A program made the position numbers and the translations under genes. From Nitrosomonadaceae bacterium (lineage in GTDB: Bacteria > Pseudomonadota > Gammaproteobacteria > Burkholderiales > Nitrosomonadaceae): 8,239 nucleotides of DNA. Under the pieces are notes generated by a model that did no database searches, was not told the origin of the DNA, and saw nothing but the letters and a program-made list of their open reading frames with translations. The stretch covers positions 1-8,239 of the forward strand of contig JAHELA010000069.1 in assembly GCA_024644425.1 (NCBI GenBank), read 5' to 3'. Positions 1 to 5,435 of this stretch are shown here, piece after piece. Each line of letters starts with the position of its first letter. Position 1 is the stretch's first letter.

Positions 1-118
1 GCCGGCCAATAAGACGAACCTCTGAAGCCTTGGTCATAGCATCAGCTGCCTCAATCGCTGGAACCAGCCCACGTGTTTCTATCATCCCTAATGCTATTCC
101 CATTTTTTCGTTTGCCAT
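1..118 (-). CDS. csoS1: Carboxysome shell hexamer protein CsoS1, third tandem copy (partial)
   Basis: This is a BMC-domain shell protein of the alpha-carboxysome; CsoS1 hexamers tile the flat facets of the icosahedral shell. Only the first 39 residues are in the window because the gene runs off the left edge. The visible part starts MANEKMGIALGMIETRG and differs from the neighbouring copy only at residue 3 (N for S). The ATG at 118-116 is preceded by AAGGAG (126-132), which overlaps the stop of the upstream copy, leaving a 12-bp gap. By position it corresponds to csoS1B of Halothiobacillus, which usually has a C-terminal extension; that part is not visible, so the A/B/C assignment stays open. 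The first 130 bases repeat bases 301-430 with three differences, so duplication or gene conversion is recent. Confidence 0.95.
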   Translation of the reverse strand, partial: MANEKMGIALGMIETRGLVPAIEAADAMTKASEVRLIGR

Positions 119-130
119 AATTTAACTCCT

Positions 131-418
131 TTAGGATTTTAGAAACTGTTCTAATTCTTCATGAGGACGCGCAATAATATGTGCGGCAGCCAAACCGTCA
201 CCCACACGTTCACAAGCATCAGCACCGGCACGAACTGCTGCATTGACAGCACCCGTCTCTCCGCGAACTGAAACCGTGACATAACCACCGCCAACAAACT
301 GCCGGCCAATAAGACGAACCTCTGAAGCTTTGGTCATAGCATCAGCTGCCTCAATCGCTGGAACCAGCCCACGTGTTTCTATCATTCCTAATGCTATTCC
401 CATTTTTTCGCTTGCCAT
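131..418 (-). CDS. csoS1A: Carboxysome shell hexamer protein CsoS1, second tandem copy
   Basis: This 95-aa single-BMC-domain protein forms the hexameric facets of the alpha-carboxysome shell, whose central pores are thought to pass small charged metabolites such as bicarbonate. The pore-loop segment FVGGG is at residues 41-45, followed by the conserved YVTV-VRGETGAVNAA strand-helix. The length is typical of CsoS1A/C. The start ATG (418-416) has AGGAG (426-430) seven bases upstream. Compared with the first copy, residue 18 is L rather than M, residue 50 is S rather than the L usual in Halothiobacillus CsoS1, and the C-terminus is HEELEQFLKS rather than HTEVEQILP. The A designation is by gene order only. 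It is co-transcribed with its flanking copies. Confidence 0.96.
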   Translation of the reverse strand: MASEKMGIALGMIETRGLVPAIEAADAMTKASEVRLIGRQFVGGGYVTVSVRGETGAVNAAVRAGADACERVGDGLAAAHIIARPHEELEQFLKS

Positions 419-464
419 AATTTAACTCCTGATAAAAATCTAAGCGTACCAATGCAAATGAAAC

Positions 465-749
465 TTATGGAAGTATCTGTTCTACTTCAGTATGCGGACG
501 CGCAATAATATGTGCGGCAGCCAAACCGTCACCCACACGTTCACAAGCATCAGCACCGGCACGAACTGCTGCATTGACAGCGCCCGTCTCTCCGCGAACT
601 AAAACCGTGACATAACCACCGCCAACAAACTGCCGGCCAATAAGACGAACCTCTGAAGCCTTGGTCATTGCATCAGCTGCTTCAATCGCTGGAACCATCC
701 CACGTGTTTCTATCATTCCTAATGCTATTCCCATTTTTTCACTTGCCAT
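465..749 (-). CDS. csoS1C: Carboxysome shell hexamer protein CsoS1, first tandem copy
   Basis: This is a 94-aa BMC-domain facet protein of the alpha-carboxysome and the first of three tandem csoS1 genes after csoS4B. It has the pore motif FVGGG (41-45) and the family-typical YVTVLVRGETGAVNA. Its C-terminus, HTEVEQILP, resembles that of classical CsoS1A/C. It has the strongest Shine-Dalgarno site of the operon, AGGAGG at 755-760, five bases before the ATG, which fits a protein needed in thousands of copies per shell. The 87-bp gap from csoS4B is the longest in the shell part of the operon; no clear promoter or hairpin was recognised in it. The C designation rests on order relative to the Halothiobacillus operon. 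Confidence 0.96.
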   Translation of the reverse strand: MASEKMGIALGMIETRGMVPAIEAADAMTKASEVRLIGRQFVGGGYVTVLVRGETGAVNAAVRAGADACERVGDGLAAAHIIARPHTEVEQILP

Positions 750-836
750 TTTATCCTCCTGCTTTCAAAGTTAAAATCGTTAAATCAATTAATGCTTTTC
801 ATAAATACATACCGGAATGCTAATTTCTTTCTGAAT

Positions 837-1091
837 TTACCAATCTTCTTCGCTCCAATAATCAATGATTCCGCCAATAGTAAGGTCAGTGGTGATATTT
901 GGATTATCAAGAGCCCACCTTGCAGCTGATGTCCCGATAGTGATGACGAAATCTCCTGGCTTACAGCCGATTGGATCCACTGCAACCTCCAACTTGCCTG
1001 AAGCATTTTCAACAACACGTAATGATTTGGAAGCTAACCAAAAATTACGTTTTGTTGTAACTAGATCTCGTACTACACGTTGTATATCCAT
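837..1091 (-). CDS. csoS4B: Carboxysome shell vertex pentamer protein CsoS4B
   Basis: This 84-aa bacterial-microcompartment vertex (BMV/EutN-CcmL family) protein forms pentamers that close the twelve corners of the icosahedral shell. Family features are the AVDPIGCKPGDFV segment (about 36-48), GTSAAR (53-58) and the C-terminal strand DLTIGGIIDYW (69-79). The TIGGIIDHW-type ending is characteristic of CsoS4B, and TIIGIIDQW-type endings of CsoS4A. The ATG (1091-1089) lies five bases after the csoS4A stop codon; only a weak purine-rich stretch within the end of csoS4A precedes it, so translation is probably coupled to csoS4A. Vertex proteins are needed in far fewer copies than CsoS1, which fits the weaker initiation site. 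Confidence 0.94.
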   Translation of the reverse strand: MDIQRVVRDLVTTKRNFWLASKSLRVVENASGKLEVAVDPIGCKPGDFVITIGTSAARWALDNPNITTDLTIGGIIDYWSEEDW

Positions 1092-1096
1092 TTATC

Positions 1097-1369
1097 TTAT
1101 TTCTTTCTTCCACTTTTCGATTCATCTTCCCAATAATCAATAATACCAACTATCGTAAAATCACTTGGATATTCGTTGCTACCTGCCGCAGTCCGAGCAG
1201 CTGAGCTACCTACAACTATGACCCAATCACCTTCCTTGCATCCGACCGGATCAACTGCCACCTGCTTGCTGGAACTTTCTCTTTCTCTAACCACCAGCAA
1301 ACGACGGGTACCAAGCTGCCCAATACGTGAAGTAGCTACTAATGTTTTTTCTACCTGGCAGATTTTCAT
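1097..1369 (-). CDS. csoS4A: Carboxysome shell vertex pentamer protein CsoS4A
   Basis: This 90-aa BMV-family protein is the first of two vertex paralogues of the alpha-carboxysome. It shows the classical N-terminus MKICQVEKTLVAT, the AVDPVGCKEGDWV segment (about 38-50), GSSAAR (54-59) and the C-terminal strand DFTIVGIIDYW (69-79), followed by a short charged tail. No convincing Shine-Dalgarno sequence precedes the ATG at 1369-1367. Instead, an eight-codon open frame (ATG at 1392, TGA at 1368-1366) overlaps this start as ATGA, which could allow coupled re-initiation. In other alpha-carboxysome operons the gene directly upstream is csoSCA; here csoS2 is upstream across only 43 bp. Confidence 0.95.
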   Translation of the reverse strand: MKICQVEKTLVATSRIGQLGTRRLLVVRERESSSKQVAVDPVGCKEGDWVIVVGSSAARTAAGSNEYPSDFTIVGIIDYWEDESKSGRKK

Positions 1370-1412
1370 TGTATTGATAATGACTTAATCATTTTTTAGC
1401 TATAAAAATTTA
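1370..1412 (-). other. csoS2-csoS4A junction lacking csoSCA (carboxysomal carbonic anhydrase)
   Basis: Only 43 bp separate the csoS2 stop from the csoS4A start, where a carbonic anhydrase gene of roughly 1.5 kb is expected. The junction is AT-rich and contains two small inverted repeats, TTTTTA/TAAAAA (1394-1409) and AATGA/TCATT (1379-1393), plus the eight-codon frame MIKSLSIQ ending on the csoS4A start. No csoSCA-like residue can be recognised. The two hairpin-prone palindromes might be a deletion scar, but that is inference. Confidence 0.8.
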
Positions 1413-3125
1413 TTACCCCCGTCCCCCGCCAGACACAGTAATGGGAACAGATGCTTTGGGCGACCAACCGATCAAACCTGTAACATGATGCGTAGGTTCA
1501 GTACGAGGAGCACCTTTATCTTTAAACTTTCTTGCACCAGCCCAGCCATGCGGGTCACCTTTACGCTGGCTGGGATTACGTTCGGCAGCAATGTGTCCCT
1601 CAGTACCGGTAACATTATCTTTTGATATCCAAGCAGCATTGCCTGTGATAGTTTTACCCTCGACGCGGCCCTCACCCGTTACACGCGAGTTACCCGCAAT
1701 GGTTTCAGGTTTTTGTCTCGGATTAAAATGAAATTCCTGATTGCCGGTAATCTTACCTTCACCAGCAGAAAACGTACCTGTAATTCGGCTTTCTGCAGTC
1801 GGGGCATTGATAGCGTCTGTGCCAGCACGTTCCTGACTTTCACGTTGAGGGATATGCACACTGAAACTATTGTTTATTTTTTTAATACGTTCCATTACAT
1901 CCATTTTTTCATCCCCTTCAGGATCGAACTTATAGTACGGTGTGCCTGTTATGTCATGTTCACTGCCACGCTGTGTACCTGTTACATGATTGGCGCTGGA
2001 CAGGACATCACCGCTAATAAAATTAGCTGATGCAAATTTTGATGAAATTCGTTGTTCTGTCTTTTCTTCATTCTCGGCAGAACAAGAGGTTTGGAACTGA
2101 TTTGGTCCCACATAAGGTGTGCCGGTAACTGCATCACATAATCCCTGTTCATCTCCGGTTACACGCGAATTGTGTTCAACATCCAAACCCGTTACATGCT
2201 GATCCTCCCACGTTGTGGCACCAAACACGGAACGCCCTTGTGGATTGTTTTGACGCGGGAATTGTATCTGCGAATAACTTGCCTGTTCGCTACGCTGTGA
2301 AAGATCATCAACAAGTTCCTGATCTGAGTCTCCTGAAATACGTAAATCAGGATTGGATTCATCACCTGTAATGCTCATCTTGCTACGTACTTGTGATCCC
2401 GTGATAACTTGTCCTGCCGGTGTCTTACTCGCACCTACTTTAATTCCCCCCTCACGCGGATTGTACCCAGATTCTCTTCCAATATACTGGTTGCCGGTTA
2501 CCTGCAAAGCTGCTCCACGCTCATTACCTGTGACATTTTCTTTCTGACCGATTCTAACCCCGGTTACTTTGTGACCCGCATAACTTTTACTTTCAGTCAC
2601 CTTGGGTGGGTACTGAACCGGATCGGTATTACGACGCAAATTTCCACTTGGTAGCGTTTTTGTAGTGTCCTTAGTTTGCCCTTTGCTTTCATGCAAGTTT
2701 CTTAGAGCCTTTGCCGCAAGCCGGCTCTCGTTAACTGTTACCGGTACTGCCGGAATATCTGAAGAAGCAGAGCTTGTTGTCGATTCAGAAGTTTTAGGTT
2801 TAAGTATTCCTTCTTTACCCTGAATTAATTCTTCCCGACGAGCGCGTGATGCATCACGGCCTGTTACTACTTGCTGATTAGATTTCTCTTCTATTGTGGC
2901 AACACTTAATTTCGATTCCGAAGCGGCTAAAGAAGCAGTTTCTGATGGCAGTGCGTCAGCAGATACAGTCGTTATTCTACCGTTAGGCCGACCCATACTT
3001 ACACGCTCCTTCGCGGGCGGCATGCCTGCTTTTCCACTTACTAATTGAGTACGTCGCATGCGCGATGCATTTCGTCCGGTTTGAACGTTCAATGAATTAC
3101 TGGATCCTGACATAACGTTATCCAT
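1413..3125 (-). CDS. csoS2: Carboxysome scaffold/assembly protein CsoS2 (short form)
   Basis: CsoS2 is an intrinsically disordered scaffold that links RuBisCO to the shell. The N-terminal RuBisCO-binding repeats are reduced to two clear copies, TGRNASRMRRTQLVSGK (16-32) and TGRDASRARREELIQGK (88-104), where Halothiobacillus has four. The middle region has four VTG/ITG repeat blocks at about 186-216, 239-267, 310-344 and 369-398; the two cysteines, C330 and C348, lie in or near the third. The C-terminal region has further ITG/VTG motifs (448-508), HHVTGLIGW (546-554) and the shell-anchoring terminus ITVSGGGRG. At 570 aa it is much shorter than the roughly 870-aa Halothiobacillus protein. The ATG at 3125 is chosen because AGGT (3132-3135) lies six bases upstream; the ATG at codon 5 has no such site. 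A seven-A run at codons 415-417 may allow frameshifting. Confidence 0.95.
   Translation of the reverse strand: MDNVMSGSSNSLNVQTGRNASRMRRTQLVSGKAGMPPAKERVSMGRPNGRITTVSADALPSETASLAASESKLSVATIEEKSNQQVVTGRDASRARREELIQGKEGILKPKTSESTTSSASSDIPAVPVTVNESRLAAKALRNLHESKGQTKDTTKTLPSGNLRRNTDPVQYPPKVTESKSYAGHKVTGVRIGQKENVTGNERGAALQVTGNQYIGRESGYNPREGGIKVGASKTPAGQVITGSQVRSKMSITGDESNPDLRISGDSDQELVDDLSQRSEQASYSQIQFPRQNNPQGRSVFGATTWEDQHVTGLDVEHNSRVTGDEQGLCDAVTGTPYVGPNQFQTSCSAENEEKTEQRISSKFASANFISGDVLSSANHVTGTQRGSEHDITGTPYYKFDPEGDEKMDVMERIKKINNSFSVHIPQRESQERAGTDAINAPTAESRITGTFSAGEGKITGNQEFHFNPRQKPETIAGNSRVTGEGRVEGKTITGNAAWISKDNVTGTEGHIAAERNPSQRKGDPHGWAGARKFKDKGAPRTEPTHHVTGLIGWSPKASVPITVSGGGRG
1867..1886 (-). other. 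Candidate frameshift or slippage site in csoS2
   Basis: On the coding strand ATT AAA AAA ATA AAC AAT AGT (codons 414-420) contains seven consecutive A at 1883-1877. A -1 shift reads AAT AAA CAA TAG and stops after three new residues; a +1 shift reads TAA directly. Either would give a product of about 416-419 aa containing the N-terminal and middle regions but no C-terminal region. That matches the known CsoS2A/CsoS2B arrangement of Halothiobacillus, which arises from programmed -1 frameshifting. No strong downstream pseudoknot was recognised, so the call is tentative. Confidence 0.4.
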
Positions 3126-3185
3126 TTCATTACCTATTTATTGCCAATAAAATTTAAAAATCATTGCCTATAGTTTGATTGATAA

Positions 3186-3524
3186 TTAGTACCCAGCCCG
3201 ATGAACAATAAATGCTGTACCTCGGCTTTGTGTAAAATTATCAAATCCAGTTAAACGTATAATGTGCCCCGAGTTGGTTCGGTGGCAAGCTTCTATTTCC
3301 GCAATTACTTTCTCAACTGATTTTTCACCAAAGAAAGGTAACTTCCAAAGATACCAAAAATTCGAGAATGCTTTTTCTGGTTCAGTATGTTCAATAGCCG
3401 GGTTCCAACCCTGAGCAATCAGATAAGCAATATGTTTACGAATTTTTTCTGGCGTGAGCGGCGGCAAATACGAAAATGTCTCACCTTTTCTTTCTGTTGC
3501 ATTATATGGTCTGATTTCATCCAT
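3186..3524 (-). CDS. cbbS: RuBisCO small subunit, form IA
   Basis: This 112-aa small subunit caps the CbbL octamer core to complete the L8S8 enzyme that is packed inside the carboxysome. Typical landmarks are ETFSYLPPLTPEKIRKHIAY (15-34), QGWNPAIEHTEPE (38-50), FWYLWKLPFFG (56-66), the EIEACH helix and the terminal region FDNFTQSRGTAFIVHR. The length is normal for form I small subunits, without the beta A-B loop insertion of green plants. AAGAGG (3533-3538) lies eight bases before the ATG. It sits 46 bp downstream of cbbL and 60 bp upstream of csoS2, the canonical alpha-carboxysome order. No distinct hairpin was seen after the stop that would explain excess RuBisCO over scaffold transcripts. 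Confidence 0.97.
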   Translation of the reverse strand: MDEIRPYNATERKGETFSYLPPLTPEKIRKHIAYLIAQGWNPAIEHTEPEKAFSNFWYLWKLPFFGEKSVEKVIAEIEACHRTNSGHIIRLTGFDNFTQSRGTAFIVHRAGY

Positions 3525-3570
3525 AGTTATGACCTCTTATTTTCTGTTTTTAGTTGTGTAAAAGTATCTT

Positions 3571-4986
3571 TTACCGACTCACATCAAGCTTATCTACAGT
3601 ATCAAATTCAAATTTGATCTCTTTCCATGTCTCCATGGCAATTTTTAGTTCAGGCGAGTGTTGAGCAGCTTCAGTTAACACTTCTTTCCCTTCACGTTCT
3701 ACCTGTCGTCCTTGATTACGGGCATCGGTACAGGCCTCAACGGCCACACGATTTGCAGTTGCGCCCGCTGCATTACCCCATGGATGACCAAGTGTGCCGC
3801 CTCCAAACTGTAAACAGGAGTCATCACCAAATATATTAACGAGTGCAGGCATGTGCCATACATGGATGCCACCTGAGGCAACTGGTATTACCCCAGGCAT
3901 AGAACCCCAGTCCTGATCAAAGAAAAGACCACGTCCACGATTCTCAGGAATAAATGATTCACGCATGGTATCAATCCAACCAAGCGTTGCTTCCCTGTCT
4001 CCTTCCAGCTTACCGACTACAGTGCCGGAGTGCAGGTGATCACCACCTGACAGCCTTAGACACTTGGTTAATACTCGGAAGTGGATCCCATGATAGGGAT
4101 TACGATCAAGTACAGCATGCATGGCACGGTGAATGTGTAATAAGATGCCATTATCACGGCACCAGTTCGCTAAACCCGTATTGGCACAGAGCCCGCCAGT
4201 TAAATAATCGTGCATAATAATTGGTGCGCCCAATTCTTTTGCAAACTCAGCTCTTTTATACATCTCTTCTGGCGTTGCTGCAGTAACATTTAGATAATGT
4301 CCTTTACGCTCACCAGTTTCAGCCTGGGCTTTCAAAACTGCTTCCATTACAAATTCAAAGCGATGACGCCAGCGCATGAACGGCTGACTATTAACATTTT
4401 CATCATCCTTAGTAAAATCAAGGCCACCACGCAGGCACTCGTATACAGCCATACCATAGTTCTTGGCTGACAATCCAAGCTTTGGTTTGATGGTACAACC
4501 CAAAAGAGCGCGACCATATTTATTCATACGATCACGTTCCACCTGTATACCATTCGGCGGCCCGCCACAGGTTTTAACATAGGCAATTGGGAAACGGATG
4601 TCTTCCAGTCGCAAACTACGTAAGGCTTTAAAACCAAATACATTGCCAACCAGTGAGGTTAATACATTAACTACTGAGCCCTCTTCAAATAAGTCAATCG
4701 GGTAAGCAACAAATGCGTAGAACGCCGTGTTATCACCTGGAACCGGCTCAATCCGGTAAGCACGGCCTTTATAATAATCCAGGTCGGTAAGTAAATCAGT
4801 CCACACTGTTGTCCAGGTTCCTGTTGAAGATTCTGCGGCAACTGCGGCAGCGACTTCTTCACGCGGAACTCCCTCTTGGCCCACAATCTTAAAGCAGGCC
4901 AGCAAGTCTGTATCAAGTGGAATATAATCAGGTGTCCAATAACTACTAGCATAGTCTTTGACACCGGCCTGATATGTTTTTGCCAT
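3571..4986 (-). CDS. cbbL: RuBisCO large subunit, form IA
   Basis: Ribulose-1,5-bisphosphate carboxylase large chain (471 aa) fixes CO2 in the Calvin-Benson-Bassham cycle and is the cargo enzyme of this carboxysome. The active site is complete: K167 in TIKPKLG, the carbamylated K193 with D195 and E196 in GLDFTKDDE, H286 in LHIHRAMH, H319 in GDHLHSG, the loop-6 lysine K326 in GTVVGKLEG, and SGGIHVWHMP (371-380). Length and sequence fit form IA, the type paired with CsoS proteins. AGGAGAG (4994-5000) lies seven bases before the ATG. One oddity is M179 in KNYGMAVYECLRGGLDF, where form I enzymes normally have arginine. It is the first gene of the operon and diverges from cbbR. Confidence 0.98.
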   Translation of the reverse strand: MAKTYQAGVKDYASSYWTPDYIPLDTDLLACFKIVGQEGVPREEVAAAVAAESSTGTWTTVWTDLLTDLDYYKGRAYRIEPVPGDNTAFYAFVAYPIDLFEEGSVVNVLTSLVGNVFGFKALRSLRLEDIRFPIAYVKTCGGPPNGIQVERDRMNKYGRALLGCTIKPKLGLSAKNYGMAVYECLRGGLDFTKDDENVNSQPFMRWRHRFEFVMEAVLKAQAETGERKGHYLNVTAATPEEMYKRAEFAKELGAPIIMHDYLTGGLCANTGLANWCRDNGILLHIHRAMHAVLDRNPYHGIHFRVLTKCLRLSGGDHLHSGTVVGKLEGDREATLGWIDTMRESFIPENRGRGLFFDQDWGSMPGVIPVASGGIHVWHMPALVNIFGDDSCLQFGGGTLGHPWGNAAGATANRVAVEACTDARNQGRQVEREGKEVLTEAAQHSPELKIAMETWKEIKFEFDTVDKLDVSR

Positions 4987-5016
4987 ATTGATTCTCTCCT
5001 GCGATTAAAATCTACC

Positions 5017-5034
5017 TTGATAAGTATCTGTCAA
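5017..5034. promoter_or_regulatory. Second GATAARTATC palindrome near cbbL start
   Basis: The segment contains GATAAGTATC (5019-5028) nested in a loose TTGA/TCAA dyad (5017-5034). It is 31 to 48 bases upstream of the cbbL ATG and shares its palindromic decamer with the site at 5263-5272. It could be a proximal operator or lie within the transcript leader; the role is inferred. Confidence 0.35.
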
Positions 5035-5258
5035 TAAAACACAGTTACTTCTAATTAAATCGTTGTTATTCTGTCCTTATCAGACCTATTTTCGGGCTTA
5101 TTTTTCATCCATCAATCTGTTTTTCTCTACTATATCTAACTACCGCATTTCTTTTTAGCCAAACAAAAATTCACGGCTTTATAATTAGATTCTTATTACT
5201 GTGATGTAAATATAAAGGAAAAGAGGTACAATAAGAAATAAATATTTTTGATGTATTA

Positions 5259-5276
5259 CATAGATAAATATCTATG
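5259..5276. promoter_or_regulatory. Perfect inverted repeat, candidate CbbR operator
   Basis: CATAGAT and ATCTATG form a perfect 7-bp inverted repeat around AAAT. Its centre contains GATAAATATC (5263-5272), which recurs with one change as GATAAGTATC at 5019-5028 close to the cbbL start. LysR-type regulators bind short dyads of this kind, but a match to a CbbR consensus cannot be shown from sequence alone. Confidence 0.45.
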
Positions 5277-5286
5277 GGAATAAGGG

Positions 5287-5330
5287 GATTTTAAAATCTT
5301 CTAATCTAGTGTGTCATTACTTTTAGAAGA
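5287..5330. promoter_or_regulatory. Palindrome and 8-bp dyad in the cbb spacer
   Basis: GATTTTAAAATC (5287-5298) is a perfect 12-bp palindrome. Overlapping its end, TCTTCTAA (5297-5304) pairs with TTAGAAGA (5323-5330) across 18 bases. The sites lie 90-135 bp before the cbbR start, where an autoregulatory operator could sit. AT-rich DNA produces such palindromes by chance fairly often, so support is modest. Confidence 0.3.
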
Positions 5331-5396
5331 GTTATAAGAATTTTAAATTTTATGCCCCGATTTGTAACCATAGGTATTCATTTAGTATATGGGTCC

Positions 5397-5435
5397 ATGA
5401 AAAACATGCGAGACTTGTTACTTGACACGTACTAA
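5397..5435 (+). other. Short open frame overlapping the cbbR start
   Basis: ATG at 5397 opens a 12-codon frame (MKNMRDLLLDTY, then TAA) that overlaps the presumed TTG start of cbbR in another frame. It might feed ribosomes to the weak TTG start or be chance. It has no strong Shine-Dalgarno sequence. Confidence 0.2.

Larger units (their letters stand above)
1..749 (-). repeat. Tandem near-identical csoS1 gene copies with shared ribosome-binding sites
   Basis: Bases 1-130 match 301-430 at an exact 300-bp offset with three mismatches (29/329, 86/386, 111/411), including the ribosome-binding site TTTAACTCCT on the plus strand. Identity stops abruptly at 131/431. Bases of roughly 170-418 match 501-749 at a 331-bp offset with about seven mismatches over 240 bases, but the 3' codons and intergenic DNA differ. 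The pattern suggests tandem duplication followed by gene conversion of the core, with the C-terminal codons escaping homogenisation. Confidence 0.9.
4987..5421. promoter_or_regulatory. cbbL-cbbR divergent regulatory region
   Basis: This 435-bp AT-rich spacer lies between the divergent cbbL and cbbR starts and should hold both promoters and the CbbR operator. CbbR proteins classically bind such a shared region and activate the cbb operon while repressing themselves. The sequence holds several inverted repeats (listed separately) and no credible gene. A perfect TTGACA in the minus direction (5034-5029) has no good -10 at proper spacing, so no promoter is assigned. Confidence 0.75.

Noticed and set aside
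865..1143. Plus-strand open frame across csoS4B
   Set aside because: It is an antisense shadow of csoS4B; the minus-strand product matches the vertex-protein family throughout.
1366..1392. Eight-codon MIKSLSIQ frame as a remnant of csoSCA
   Set aside because: Too short to match any family, and a stop precedes it by one codon; kept only as a possible coupling element for csoS4A.
3126..3185. Attenuating hairpin between cbbS and csoS2
   Set aside because: The 60-bp gap has only AT-rich partial complementarities and a short GGCAAT direct repeat; no stable stem was found.
4671..4964. Second minus-strand frame within cbbL
   Set aside because: It overlaps the conserved N-terminal domain of RuBisCO in another frame and shows no domain features.
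5029..5034. Perfect minus-strand TTGACA upstream of cbbL as a -35 box
   Set aside because: At 16-18 bp spacing the -10 candidates (TTTTAA, ATTTTA) are poor, and the transcript would begin only about 12 bases before the ATG.
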